From assembly GCA_000711775.1 (NCBI GenBank), contig ARYC01000781.1:1-64000 (forward strand): DNA of 64,000 nt. Direction: 5' to 3'. The notes below the pieces were generated by a model that had not been told where the DNA came from, searched no databases, and saw only the letters and a program-made list of their open reading frames with translations. This DNA is from Oxytricha trifallax (lineage: Eukaryota > Ciliophora > Spirotrichea > Sporadotrichida > Oxytrichidae). A program made the position numbers and the translations under genes. Positions 35,689-48,519 of the stretch are shown in pieces (the first letter of the stretch is position 1; each line of letters opens with the position of its first letter).

Positions 35689-38600
35689 ATGCTAAGTGAG
35701 AAAACTTTTTGGGAAAGTGAGTGCGCTACTGTCTATTCTAGAATTGAGGATTTGAGAAAAAATTATGGCTGCTACTATAGATACAATCTTACAAATTTCG
35801 ATGTCAGGTAGCTTGTCAAGAAATTAATGAGTCTCAGTGAATGCGATTCAATCATGCAATTCATTGCCAAATTATAGTTAAAAGATAAATTAGTTATACA
35901 AAGTTACTTAATTTCATTATTAATTCAATATTCATGCTTAAATTAATAGGCTTTATTGATAAACTTTTTTTTATATATATATATTATAAAATTCTAGAGC
36001 TGGAATAATCTTAAAGACTATTTTAATAATAATCTTGATGAAAAAGAAATGTCAAATAGTGGAGAGGTATAAAAATTTATTGCAAGCATACAATTTTTGA
36101 GAAACATTTAATTGAAAAGAGAGATTCTCATATTCCTTGCTCACTATAGGGAGTGGTATGTCAATAAGCTATTACTCAAAATTAATAAAGACCTTGGCGA
36201 TTAATTGATAATTTTTTTAATTAAAAATGATTGTTAAATTTTTATATTTGAATGTCATCATATTTAAATCCCATAGATTTGTAAAAACTAATTATCATAA
36301 ATTGGTATATTATAATTGGATTTTAATTACATGTTTTTTCTTCTATCATTTATTTTTCATAAAATAATTAGATTTATATAGGACTCTATGTTAGGTATAG
36401 CTTAATGTATTTTTATTATTAAACATATATTTTAATATAATTTGTTTGAGTTTGCTGCTTTTGTTAATAATTATATAATACTGATAATCCAAATAATATA
36501 TCTAGTAATTCTATTTAAACCCAGAAACCACAAATTTTAAGAGTTTTAATTAGACTGCGGAAATGGAAGTAGAGATCCAGAAAGTGACTATGACATTACA
36601 ATCGGAACAAAAGATCAATCTCATTCTGATATAGAAGCATTTACTAGATTTAATTTCCATTTCACAGAAATTTAAAATCTTTATAATGTAAATTCTTTAT
36701 TTTAATAGCTTAATTTTTAAGAATAAATTTGGAAGATACCTTCAAACGTTCTCCTCGATACAAATCTCTACGTCAAAGACTACTTCCCTGTGTAGTTTCG
36801 ATTGAATGATATATAAGGAAGTCCATTTTAAGATATTTGCATTCCCCAGCCCCTTTAATACTTCAGATCAGACTACTGCGTTAATTAAATGAAATTCTCA
36901 TTTTTAAAACTAAAACAGTCCATTTAAAATGAATCACAATGGAACTTAATTATTGAGGAAATTGGCAAAAAAGTGAAGTCCAAGGATTTAAAGTCAAATG
37001 TGCAGACTTTGAAATAATCGGTTGACTTATTATATCAAGCATGTCTAGATAAATTTAGGGGAAATTAATGAATTTAATTAAGAATTTAAAAAGAATTGTT
37101 TTTATGTTAGTATATTAAATAATCATTACATGTTTCTAGTAAAGATTAATACATACTAATAATATTATATTTTGAATTTATTATATACTTTACTTTATAG
37201 GTTAAAAACAAAAAAATGATTTACGATGAAATTTATTATCACAAATACAATATTGATGTTTTTAATTTCACCCCTATAAATTCTAAGACCAATTATTTCA
37301 AGATAGTACTAAATAATCTGATATTGAAAATTCTAGATATTAATTCACCACATATTAAGATCTTGTAAATAGCTTAGACTTGCAAACTTTCTATTCAACC
37401 AAAAATAAAATAAAAATTTCCCTTTTGCAAAAGTTAAGAAAGTAGTACTATCAATATTACTAATCGAAAAGAATCTTCAAAACTCGAGATCTCACACCAA
37501 AGAGTGTTTAAATGAAACTAGACTATTAATGCTTGGAAATGAGTGAGACAGCAGCTATGATTAAATTCTTTAGCAATGAAGTTTATTTCAGTTAGGCAGC
37601 CATTAAATTTATTGGATTGGAATAAAAAGTTAATTAAGCTGATAAATACATTGAGATGAATTAGAATTTAAGGTTTAATAACTTGGATAATTATGAAATA
37701 CTCTGCTATGGCTTATTTTGTCTTTGCAAGCAAATTTAGTCCTAGAAATATTTCTGGATTAATAGTTTACATAGCTAGTTTTTTCATCAAAATTAATCAG
37801 TCAGATTAAAAAATTAGGATAATTATTTCAAACTCAATAAAGTTTTTTATTAACAATTTTATGATAATTTAAGTTATGCTTATTTTTTATAGTAGGGTTC
37901 CAAGTTAAATTTTCTTAATGCCTATAATTTAAGGTGAATCTGTTGCTAACTAAGAAACTTTAATATAAAATTAGCTCAGCTACATTAACGAAAATCTAGG
38001 ATTTTTCATTGAAACTATTAATTACTATAAAGACCAAGGTAGAGAACAAGAAGGTTTTTATCGTTCTTCCTAAGTATCTAAATAGAATATTCCTAGCAAC
38101 ATCAGAGTTAACAAGTAATAAAACAATTAGATTAACTATCAAAGCTGCTCTCAATAACAAAAAGGCAGCATTTTATTGTGAAAAGATATAAGAATCATTA
38201 CTTCTAATTAGAAAGTCTTCTTCGGGCAAATGGATCTATGCTTCTTACTTTGATAAGTGTCAAGAAGCGCAAAAGCAAATTTAGGAAATATTTTAAGTGC
38301 ACAATGCTGACAAACTAATGTAATTGGTAACAAACTTTGTAGTACAAGTCAATTCAGAAGCTTTTACACATGAATAGGGTTTAGTTTCCTAATTAAACCA
38401 AAATATTCCTTACATATTGAAGCTCTAAAAAGATCCTCCTATGATGTCCAATATTCCAATAGGCACATCGATTCAATACACTTCCTGGATAGAGGAAAAT
38501 TAAAAACAAGATGATGATTTTAATTAAGATATTTCTTTCGAAATCTCAACATTTTTTGGCACAACTCTTGCTCTTATATAGTCGCTAATCACATTTTCAA

Positions 38601-39352
38601 TTTTAGCTTTAGTTAAAGCCCTAGGATACCCGCTGTTATTCATTTATATGCTCTTCAGATCAAACTGTAAAAATGCGAAGCCTTAAGATAGGATATACTT
38701 AGATCTTTAAGCCGCTTATTCAACATTAACCTCAAATGAAATCTAAATTCATTACGCTTAAAATGGAGAAATAGAAAGCACCTTTGTTAGTATATTTCAA
38801 GTATACTAAACTAAGCTTCTGTTGCCATTAGTAATAGCTAATTTAAGATTTTTAAGCGAGCTTATACTTGCTTTTATCCCATGGGTTTCTTGGCTATATA
38901 TTGTCAGTGCACTAAACTTTTATGAACCCTTACTTTAAGCAGTTAAGATTGCAATGATTTTCAATTATGTAGTAAAATTCTCGATTGACCTACTTTTGTA
39001 CAAGTTAGTCATTCAAAGTGGCTTGGTACTAATCGAAAGAAATGTTTCAGAAACTGATAAATCCTTTTAAAGTATGAAAAGAGAACTTTAAGTTTATAAA
39101 GCTAACACTGCCGCAAATATACTTGGACTTATTTACTCACTGATTATCACATTTTAGTCAACATTCAATACCTAGGAAGATCAAACCTAAACAAACTAAC
39201 ATTCTATTTATTCTCCTGATATGACTCTTTGGTTAAATTAATATTTGCTTTCTGCCCTTGGCTTACTAATTATTGAATAAACTGCTATTAGAATGAGATA
39301 GCGAAAAGTTTTTCCTAACAAGCACTCAATGAAGAAATTCCAAAATATTTGA
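35689..39352 (+). CDS. Large multi-pass membrane protein of unknown family (M)
   Basis: ATG 35689 (MLSEKTFWESECATVYSRIE). Islands follow at about 35995-36205 (SWNNLKDYFNNNLDEKEM), 36545-36690 (CGNGSRDPESDYDITIGTKD), 36720-37070, 37205-37900 and 37930-39352. The C-terminal third is hydrophobic with about five to six candidate membrane helices (TFFGTTLALIQSLITFSILA; LELILAFIPWVSWLY-like stretch near 38860; TAANILGLIYSLIITF). Frame changes near 37310-37350 and 37980-38165 are unexplained: short IESs, introns or real lesions. TGA 39350-39352. A paralogue is split between 45.6-46.2 kb and 56.5-56.9 kb. I do not recognise the family; extracellular-facing Tyr-rich segments and several helices suggest a surface or transport protein. 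Confidence 0.65.
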
Positions 39353-40985
39353 ATCAGGTATAGGAAAAACCTAATTCATAATTAACTAATTAAAACGAAA
39401 TTTAAGATAAAACAATACTTATACTTTGAATCACTCTACTTTACTTTTTATTTATTCTAAGTTTTAATTCAACAATTCTTTAAAATAATATAAGAAGCTT
39501 GGGGGAGTTTTATGACTGCAAATATTTATATATAGTTTCTATAAATTTTAAGAATTCAAAATTTTGTTTAACTTTTACAGACGACTATGCTTTTTTATGG
39601 TAATATTGTTTACAAATAAAAAAAAAGTATAACTAATTAATAACAATTTGTTATTATGGGAAAAATGATAAAATTAACTTGTAAATTTATAAATTTTTAA
39701 ATATATTTTTAGAAATAAGTTTTATTGTTAATAGAGGTAATATCAATATATATATATATCAAATTATATAGTATTTATTTTTCTTTCTCTTAAATGTTAG
39801 AAACGAAAGTCTTTTCCAAAAGTTAGATTAATTACTTCCTTTGAAATAAGACTTTTAAGTATATAAAAATTTGAAATAATCCATGAAATTTCCATAAAAA
39901 GCTAATTTTATCAAGACACAGGCCATGAAACTCCCCCAAACTAAATAGTTATAGAAAAAGTTTACAAATTTGATTAACAAAATTTAAATAGATGCAAGTT
40001 GATTTTGTTAATTCTTGACTTATGTTTTAATAAAAAAAAATTATAAGATTCAAGACAATTCATTTTACTATACTTTCGTATAATTGAAAATTAAATTGGA
40101 TTTTAATAGAATTCTCAATACCTCAAAACCCCTTAATGAAGTTTATAAGTGTTTTAATTTGTACTGAATTTGTTAGGGGTTGGGATTATTAATAGGTTTT
40201 AGTGAAATTTATAGTAAATTTATTTAATTTAATCACTCAAAATGCACTTTCAGAAATTGTGGTAGAAGTGTAAAATTTATAACTTTACCAAAAGTCTATC
40301 TATTCAATTGATATGTCTAATATTGAGTTAGGTGTTGTTATAATTGACTTAGCCATTTATCAGATTTTTTCAGAGACTCTAGTTTTGTCTATAAACCACT
40401 TTCTCACACCTTGTAGAGTGGGAATCGTTTTTATTAATAAAAGCGAGAAAGATTCCAAAATTAATTGAAGTCTTAATTGATTATTTGGATGTTATAAATA
40501 AATAAATTTCAAAAATTAACTTACATCTCAATATATATAGAATGAGTAAATTCTCTAATTTTAAATTGATATTGATCGAGATTTAATTAATAATTTATTT
40601 TACAAAAATTAAATAATTTTCCGATAGTAACAATTGTAGAAATCAATAATAAGATAGATTATCCATTCTTTAATATAGTATTTAATTATTTATATAAAAC
40701 AATAATAATAAAATGATTTAATGTAAATAAAAATTAAAATAAAATAGCATATTTAGAATTCAAATTTATATAATTGTTATAAATAAAAATGTAGAGCGCC
40801 AGTTAAAAAAGACAGATTTATTTCTAATTTTATAATTAATTTCAATTACTTATGATGGACTGTACTTCGATTCTCAATCTTTTATTTTTATTTAATTTGT
40901 TAAGATAAAAATAAAGAATAAATAATTTTTTTATGTAAATTAATTATCTCTACATTTATCTCACTGCCATACCTCAAAATTCCAA
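39353..40985. other. AT-rich germline DNA with a TBE end relic
   Basis: No gene seen. At about 40118-40215, CCTCAAAACCCCTTAATGAAG and the following bases resemble the TBE-3 left end (50979 onward), including the TTAGGG-like stretch, but strongly diverged. It is a solitary, decayed TBE terminus. Confidence 0.55.
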
Positions 40986-41097
40986 TCAGTTAATTTACTT
41001 TTTCTTGTAAGCTCCTTCCTAATCGTCAGATTTTCTTTTACCACTCATTGGTTTTCCAGTGTTCGATTTTTTGGAGCTACCTATCTAGGGTCTGCAT
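40986..41097 (-). CDS. C-terminal coding fragment of an unknown gene (MDS)
   Basis: Read on -, an open frame gives PQIGSSKKSNTGKPMSGKRK, then an acidic/basic tail ending YKKKQIN at TGA 40986-40988. It has the basic, Ser/Lys-rich character of many ciliate C-termini. Upstream it runs straight into the degraded left end of TBE-2, so the preceding coding piece must lie elsewhere in the germline. Too short to identify; it could also be a chance frame. Confidence 0.45.
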
Positions 41098-41289
41098 CCA
41101 AAACCCTTTCAGTAGTTAGATTTAGTTTTTGATTGATAAAAGTAGACTATTAGTGCATACTTTATTAGGGTTTTAATAGGGTTTATGCAGGGGTTTAATG
41201 TTTAAATATTAGTATTTTAAGTTTGTATAACAAGCGAGTTTTAAAATATTATACACAAAAATAAGCTTAGAGTCATGTGGCAGTTCTCT

Positions 41290-42698
41290 TAATTTTATCT
41301 TTCTAAGTTGATGTTTTATTGTTTCTATTTTTTGTTAATTCTCTTAGCTTGGCTTGATATAGTTGAGTATGCAAGTTCACTGAGACCTCCATTTATTTTA
41401 TTTTTCTCGAGATATTGTTTGATTCTCTGCTTAGAATCTCTCTCACCGCTGCAGCTAAAGTAATCGTTTCTTGAAATGTCACTCTCTATTATTATTACTG
41501 CTAGAGCCCAGATATCCCATTTAGTGTCTCCGTCTCTCTAATCCTCTCTCTCTCTGGGAAATATCCATGAGTGCCGTATAAATTTTCTTAGGCAGAGGTT
41601 TGCACTCTTTGAGCTCTATTGAAGTCAATAATATAAACTCTAAGAGGCTGAAAGTTCATAATGATGTTCTCAGGCTTTAAGTCTCTTTGAACATAACCTA
41701 GCTTGTGAAGATCTTCAATTCCTTCAACTATCTGCTATACTATCTAGCTAATTTATCTCTGACATCTATTGTCAGATAAGAATTCTCTGTAAGTCATTTC
41801 AAAGTAAAGGAAGCCTGAAGGCTACATGATCTTTACCAAGTAAAATAGCATCAAGCTAGATGATATGCCTGCACTCATTTAACTTTGCCTTTTAAAGAGC
41901 ATAATACTCATTAGCAAATTCCATTTGGAACTTGTCATCAGCAAGGAAGTAATTGAAAGGATATATCTTGTAAGCATATTAGTCATCAGTAATGACTCTC
42001 TTCTCTATTTTATCTTCAAGAGTGAGGTAGCTTTCTAGGCAAGAATCTAAGTCAATAATTTTTAATATAGGGAATCTTCATTGCCTCTATTTTAACCATG
42101 ATTTTATTGATCTCAGAGACTGGAAAGTTCTTGACTGCTTTCTTCATTTTAACTTACTTCTAGACTTCAACTCTAAGAGACTCCACTGGGTTTCTTGATC
42201 TCCTCTTTTAGAGGAATCTATTCCCTGTAGGTTCATGAATAAAGACAAAACTTTAATTGTGCTTTTTCTTTAAGCGCACTTTGAGGTCTCTAGTATGAGA
42301 ATGGCTTCTCACAGAACTCACAGACATACTTCCCATCTTTCTTTTAATGCTTGAGATATAACCTTGGCATATCGTTGTGTATATCTCTCAAGTGTCTCTT
42401 ATAAGTTGACTTGTAAGGGAAAACTTTATTGCATTCTTTGCATTAATAGTCAACTTAGGCTGGTATTTATTAATTCTCTATGGCGGGTTGTTTAACCTCC
42501 TCCTCAATTTACAAGCTTCTATGATAACCTCCTACTTAACTTATATTTAAATATCAAAGCTAGACTGGTCAAAGTTGTCATAAGTAGGCTCCTACTGAGT
42601 ATAAGCGTCTCTGGTCTCTACTTTTCTTGGTAGCTGGAATGATAACTTTTATTGGCTTGATCCAAGTAATGCCGCTCTTCTTAACAGGTAGCGCTCAT
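41290..42698 (-). pseudogene. TBE 57-kDa zinc-finger/kinase gene, broken
   Basis: From ATG 42698 (MSATCQEERHYLDQANKSYH), with frame changes near 42600 and later. C2H2 zinc fingers are visible (CKECNKVFPYKSTYKRHLRD...; CEFCEKPFSY). A protein-kinase-like domain follows, with QRDLKPEN in place of HRDLKPEN and IIDFNRA in place of DFG. A WDIWALAVIII helix comes after it. The end seen in TBE-4 (TGA after HDSKLMFV) is mutated here. The 57-kDa TBE product is known as a zinc-finger/kinase protein of unclear role. Confidence 0.8.
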
Positions 42699-42889
42699 TT
42701 TAGTTTGCTGATATATTTTATTAAAATAATGATAAAATCTACCTAAATAAACTATTAAAGTAGAGTATAAGACACTCTGGTAGATTCTTTGCGGGAAAAA
42801 AATTAACTAACCATAAAAGACTGTAAATTGACATATTTTATGAGAATTTTAAACATTTTAGTAAATTAAAATACTCCTAATGAAGTTTG

Positions 42890-43045
42890 TTTCTCTAGGA
42901 GGTCCTCCAAATCAAGTTAGAACTTAATTTGGAGGTAAAATTATTAAGCATTTTTAAATTTAATCTGCTCCTAATTAAATTTTAACCTTAAATTTTAACT
43001 CCTAATAAAGTTCGAACTTAATTTGGAGGACCTCCTAAAATAATT
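42890..43045. promoter_or_regulatory. Inverted repeat between divergent TBE-2 genes
   Basis: CTAGGAGGTCCTCCAAAT near 42896 and ATTTGGAGGACCTCCTAA near 43022-43039 are inverted copies, and AATTTGGAGG recurs between them. It lies between the divergent 57-kDa and 22-kDa genes and is repeated in TBE-4 (60426-60570). A further AGGTTGACCTCCAGTAGGTC sits nearer the 22-kDa start. Position and conservation suggest a shared promoter or protein-binding region. Confidence 0.5.
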
Positions 43046-43257
43046 AAACATTATTAAGAGCAATATAATGGAGATAGTTTGATAAAAATGGAAATCAATC
43101 TGTGAAACTTAGTGCAAGTTTTTCAATGCTTCTCCACATATCTTTTCTAGGTTGACCTCCAGTAGGTCCTCCCTATTTAGTAGTAAGATTTTAATAAACT
43201 TAGAATGGATATCCATAATTTTAAATTTCATTAACATTTCTAGAAAGAGGAAGCAAG

Positions 43258-44035
43258 ATGGAGTCTATGAATGATGCAATGAAGAGAATTTAATCTCAAG
43301 ATTTAATAGGAAAATTTCGAAGTAAAGACGACCTCTATAGGTACTTGGTTTAGCAAGGTAACTTTTAACTAATACTAATAGATTAACCATAGTTGGATTG
43401 AACTTGCCAACCCAGAAAGGAACTAAAATCTCATTCTTAAAAGCCTTACTGAGTGAAGACAAAAAAACTTTTAAGTCTAATGAAATTAAGATGATAGAGA
43501 TACCTAACTACCCTGAAATATCAGTGACAAACCTATATGAAGATGCTATGAGTGATCCAGACGTAGCTCTCTACCTTCATCAAAGCTACAGCTCTCGAAT
43601 AAGTTGCCGGAGGGGAACTTCTTTGGTGTTCTTGGAACTCTGAAACATGAGTACTTGAATGAAGTTATTTAAGAAGCTCTTAAGAAACGCTACAGCATCT
43701 CTCCTGAAGAAAAAGAGAAGCAAAGGTATTAAAATAAGTGAAACCTGGCTGTAGGAACTTCAAAAGCATCCATTCATCTCAAGTAAGCTTAGTCTTCTAA
43801 CTTTATTGAAAAACCTGGTACTGCTATATACTTGATGAAAGAGGCAGCAAATTAAAAAGAAAGAGAAAGTCTCAAGTAAAACATGAATTGAGTAAGAGAC
43901 TCTTCAAAGATTTATAAAAGCCAGAAGAGATGAACAAAGATGCAGGAGCTGGCACTAAGAGAAGAAACATAGGCCCAAGCAAGCCCTAAGAGGAAGAAAA
44001 GAAAGAGACCAAATCACTTTACGGGCAAATTTAAT
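43258..44035 (+). pseudogene. TBE-2 22-kDa gene, broken
   Basis: ATG 43258 (MESMNDAMKRIQSQDLIGKF), then an intron ending near 43394. At least one base is lost near 43580 (CTTCATCAAAG for CTTCCATCAAAG), one is gained near 43728 (CAAAGGTATT), and the second intron's acceptor is changed from TAG to TTG. These changes disrupt the protein seen in TBE-1. Confidence 0.78.
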
Positions 44036-44039
44036 ATGC

Positions 44040-45067
44040 GAACTTATTCATTCGTTTAAATCTAAAACTTATTTATAAACACAAAATCTACCTTCTCTTG
44101 CGCATACTTTAGCTTTATCATCACTGACACTTTTAGCAGCACTCTTTATAAAATCGACTGTATCTATCTTCTAGTCGTGCATTAAGTGATAGAGTAGAAT
44201 TTTCTTGAAGTGGCCTTTCAATAACCCCCATTATAATTCAATTCCATTAAACTAAGGGCTGTAAGGAACATTAAATACAGGTGTTATGTTTAGCCTTCAT
44301 ATTCCTTCCTTGAGCCTTTAGTTTTATGAACTGATAAGTTATCAACGAACAGAATAATCTCTTAGTCAGCGTATTTGCCACTAAGTTATTATAAGAACTC
44401 AATATATTATTCAGTCTTTATAGAGCGAGGGTGGATAACATAAGTCTCTAGGCCACTATCTTCACTGATTCCACCAAGGATTGCATGAGTTTATATCTTA
44501 CCCTTTTAGTCATAAACTTCTATATTACTATACCTCTTGTACCATGTATTGAATGTAAATACAGCTTCATCAGCGTGTATAAACTTTATAATATGCTCTT
44601 AAGACCTCTGCATTTAATCGAATATATAATTTAAATTAGCCTTATAAAATGGAACATTAAAGTCAATCACTCTCTTAATGCGATTGACTGTCTTGTAAGA
44701 TATTCCGTTCTTTTTAATATGTTCGCTATAGATTAAGCAGAGAAATGAAGCTCAGGAAATTGGCAATGAAACATCACAGCCCTCTAGGCCAGAGAGAAAT
44801 GAGCACAGTATTTAAGAGTCTTATCATTAATTAGATAATCGATATGATGCTGCTAAATATTAGCTTAGAATTAAGCTGCTGTCTCTTTAAATTCAATGAT
44901 AATAGACAATGAGACCTCACAGTTGCAGGAGATTTATGGAGCAGTCTTGCAATAGATGTATAATTCAGAACAGGCTAGAGTTATTCACTATATTCATCAC
45001 ATCCATAACGCAACTTAAACAATAAATCTATATACTCGCTGTCATAAACTGACCCCAAACCTCGCAT
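44040..45067 (-). pseudogene. TBE-2 transposase gene, broken
   Basis: Starts MRGLGSVYDSEY at 45067 like TBE-1. A deletion near 44870 removes the KPKRPLKF region and shifts the frame. The stop seen in TBE-1 (TCA on +) is TCG here. Otherwise closely similar to 910-1953. Confidence 0.82.
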
Positions 45068-45619
45068 ATACTCACTTAAATTACTAATATTTAAACAATA
45101 TACCCCTACATAAACCCTACTAAAACCCTAATAAAGTATGCACTAATAGTCTACTTTTATCAATCAAAAACTCAATCAAACTACTGAAAGGGTTTTGGGG
45201 GTTTTGAATCTGATAGTTAGATTCGTTATTGATTTTTTATTATGCACGTTACTCATTATTTTGAGATAAATATATAAAAAGAGAAGGATCCCTGAAATTG
45301 ATAACTCCCATTAATGCTTAAGAAGGGAGCTTCAAATATATAGAGCTATTCTTAAAATTAAAATCATAGGGATAGAAGAAATTCTAAATATATATGATAA
45401 AATAATATAAAAATAGATAAATTTTAATCTAGAATTGTTAAAGGAAAAGTAATTTAAAAGTAGCTGAAATTCTTTTAATGATAAAATCAATTTATGGAAA
45501 TTAAAAATATTTAGAAAATCTAAAGATAATAGAGGTTTAATTTTAATTTATTTTTTTTATTAAAAGTAACAAAAATTTCTTGATAAAAAAGACTAAAAAT
45601 CTAAAAAATCAATTATTCT

Positions 45620-46230
45620 TATTCAATAATACAATAGCAAATATTCTAGGACTTATTTATTGTCTGATAATTTCTTTTCAATCTCAAATAACAAGGTATA
45701 TTTGCAATTAAGATACACAATAATTGTAGACTTCATTTGTTAATAATTAATATCCAGATTATTTATAATGGGTAAAATAAATGCTAATATCCGCAATTGG
45801 AGTCATGATTATAGAATAAACTGCTTTTAGATTAAAATAGAGGAAGATTGGAGTACCCTTAATAAAATACTATAAATATTTTTAAAATTAATATCACATG
45901 ATTTATTCTAATATGTTTTCCAATTTGACAAAATTTATGCGAATAAGCTTATTAATTCAATAAATTTTAAGAATAAATCATAATTCTTAAATTTAAACTT
46001 AAAAAATTATTTTAAGATTTTTATAAAATTTCTATGATAGATAAAAAAATTAATTAAGTTTACTATGAAGGTCTACCCAAAAGATTTTTCCTAACTAGCA
46101 TTCAATTAATATAGATTAAATTAGTTAAATTAAAGAATAGAAAAGCTTCAAAATACAGCTTATTGGCATTTAAAATGATAAAGAAAGTTCAATTCCGGAG
46201 AATATAAAACATCCACTAATATACTGCTGA
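45620..46230 (+). CDS. C-terminal MDSs of a paralogue of M (N, part 1)
   Basis: The frame gives TIANILGLIYCLIISFQSQ and SAIGVMIIEQTAFRLKQRKI, aligning with the C-terminus of M (TAANILGLIYSLIITFQS; SALGLLIIEQTAIRMRQRKV). A 237-bp IES with pointer AAGATT (45844-45849, 46081-46086) is removed, giving RKIFPNQHSINID and a tail 40 residues longer than in M, to TGA 46228-46230. No N-terminal parts lie directly upstream; TBE-2 does. The matching N-terminal region lies 10 kb downstream at 56.5 kb. Confidence 0.72.
45844..46086 (+). other. IES in N, pointer AAGATT
   Basis: AAGATT at 45844-45849 and 46081-46086. Excision restores similarity to M (KVFPNKHS versus KIFPNQHS). Confidence 0.82.
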
Positions 46231-46501
46231 TATTTCATTATAATATTTAAAATTACTTTATCTTATTGAAACTTTCATTAAATTTACGATTCACATAAAT
46301 TATTGATTTTTCAATAATAAAATCAATAATTCAATGGTAAATTTTTCAATTTTCTTATGTTTTTTATAAATTAAATGGAGATAGGGGGTATGTTTTCTCC
46401 CCAGTCTTATGATAAAACAATTTTAAGCCATATTTTTAGGCAAATAATTTTTTCGATATTTCTTTTTCATTTATTATTTTTTCTAACAACATGTATAAAA
46501 T

Positions 46502-46921
46502 ATTATTGTAGGAATACATTTGAATTTGGAAATTAAATTAAATTAATTATTTAAACTATCAAAATCTTGGAAGTTAACTTTTTGGAAACCTTGACAATAT
46601 GGTACTTTTTCGATAGAGAATTTATAATTAGCTGGACTTTAATATTGGCGAACCCCTCTATCGCTTCCGGGAGCGAGATAACTTGACTTTAATTTTGAGT
46701 GATTTGTTTATTGATTTTTATCCTAAAATTAAAATCAAGTTTATCTCGCTCCAGGGAAGCGATAGAGGGGTTCCGCCACTTTTAAAGTCCAGCTAATTTT
46801 AAATTCTCTATCAAACAAGTACCATATTGTCAAGGTTTCCAAAAAGCTAACTGCCAAGATTTTGATAGTTTAAATAATTAATTTAATTTAATTTTCCAAA
46901 ATCAAATGTATTCCTATAATA
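46502..46921. mobile_element. Palindromic MITE-like element, family P, copy 2
   Basis: Begins TTGTAGGAATACATTTG and ends with the near complement CAAATGTATTCCTATAA, with TA on each side. It shares the arm blocks GACAATATGGTACTT and CCCCTCTATCGCTTC with copy 1. The centre is near 46712. No coding capacity. Confidence 0.83.
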
Positions 46922-48519
46922 GTGATTTGACTTAAATGAAATTTAAGATGTATTATCATTTGTCTGATGTAATTTTAAATATTTACATCTTTAAACATTA
47001 ATTATTCATGTTTATATTTATTTATATCAAGGGTAAATATGACTATTTTTAGATGGATTTTTATTTATAATTATATAGCATTATTCAGAATAATATACTA
47101 AGCAACTATTTTCCCTTAATTTTTTGAAGTTGGTAAAAGATCTAATATATATATGCCCTAAACAATTACTAAGCTTAAAAAATAAAATGATTTTATTAAA
47201 AATACATGTAATTATACAAAAAATATATTTGTCAGGAAACTTACCCTCAATATTAAAGCTCAGAAGTGGCCTAGGACCCACAACTCATTATTAAGTATAT
47301 TCATATATAAATCTTTTTGTAAAAATCCATTCATGCTTGCTTTAATTTTTTTATGATATATAAAAAATGTTCGGCTTAGTCCTTAATTATTCATTGGCAA
47401 ACCTTTAATTATGTTTGAAAGGTAGATTATGAGAGTTAATTTATAATAATTAAAAAAAACATCTTGCGTTTATTTTTTCTTAAAATTCACTGCTAATTAT
47501 TGAATAAAATTGATAATTATACTTATATTAATCTAGTTAATCAAATCATTGAACTAAATTTCTATCTAAACATAAAGACCTAAGTTACAGAGTAAATCAA
47601 TAGAACATTCTGAATCTTAATATCTTTATATGCTAATTAGTTTAATTAAATTAGGTCTTTAGGAGATTATCTTTATCAGGATGTATGATGTTTCTTTACT
47701 TAACTTACATTCAATTGTAGATTTTATTTAATAAATATATATTATATATTAATTTTTAGAAGTCCTTTAAATTTTAGAAGTTATTAGCAATAAGCAAATG
47801 GTAACAGAGTGCAATTTCTTAGTAGAAAAACGGATAATAATATAAGTAAAATATGTATACTTTATAATTATAAAAGATAATAGTTTGATAAAAATTGACT
47901 TAAAATTTGATTATTTTTATGTAAATTCAGATTTTTAAGATTACGTATATTATAATAAGTATTTTCAGAAAAATTGGATATTATTTTTTGGGAGTTTTTG
48001 GGGGTCGTAATTTTTAAAACATAATTTAAATCTAATAACCTTTAATATTGCTCTTTTGCAATTCAACTTAGCACTCTATTTATTTCGAAATTGCACAATT
48101 ACAATATGCAAATAAAATAACATAAGCACTATTTTTTAGATTTTAGAATTATAAATTGATATAATAATTAATTTATTTTCTTCATTATCTACTTCTGTAC
48201 GATTCAATAAGTTAATTTTATAATCCTTTTATTTAATTATTTTTAAATTCACTAATTTATGTATACTTTATTTAAACTTAATTTTATCGTGAGTTGTCGT
48301 CTTTAATTATTAAATTAGTTAAATAACTCTTAATTATTAGGTTATATTATTAATTAGTATAAAATTATTGACAAAACTTATTAAATTAATGGCAAATTGA
48401 ATTTGGTTTATTAATTATTTTCTATTTTCTAATTTATCAATACTTTAGTTATTTATTTTTATGTTAAGCGAAACATTATTTTGGCAAACTGAGAGTAATA
48501 TTAAAAACCTCTAAACTTA
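46922..48519. other. AT-rich DNA without a convincing gene
   Basis: About 1.6 kb. A short - strand frame near 47240-47280 (MGPRPLLSFNIE, then GTAAGT) could be a first exon, but nothing downstream continues it. Otherwise featureless. Confidence 0.5.

Larger units (their letters stand above)
41098..45206 (+). mobile_element. TBE-2 transposon, left tip degraded
   Basis: Same subfamily as TBE-1 and TBE-4. The right end is GGGTTTTGGGGGTTTTG (one extra G) at 45206, followed by AAT. At the left, the inner repeat AAAACCCTTTCAGTAGTT is present, but the outermost CAAAACCCC block is replaced by TCTGCATC, so no target duplication can be checked. Gene order: 57-kDa (-), 22-kDa (+), transposase (-). All three show frameshifts or lost stops, so this copy is dead for protein production. 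Confidence 0.9.

Noticed and set aside
47081-47281. 66-codon minus frame near 47.2 kb
   Set aside because: AT-rich and low complexity after 12 plausible codons; no continuation found.
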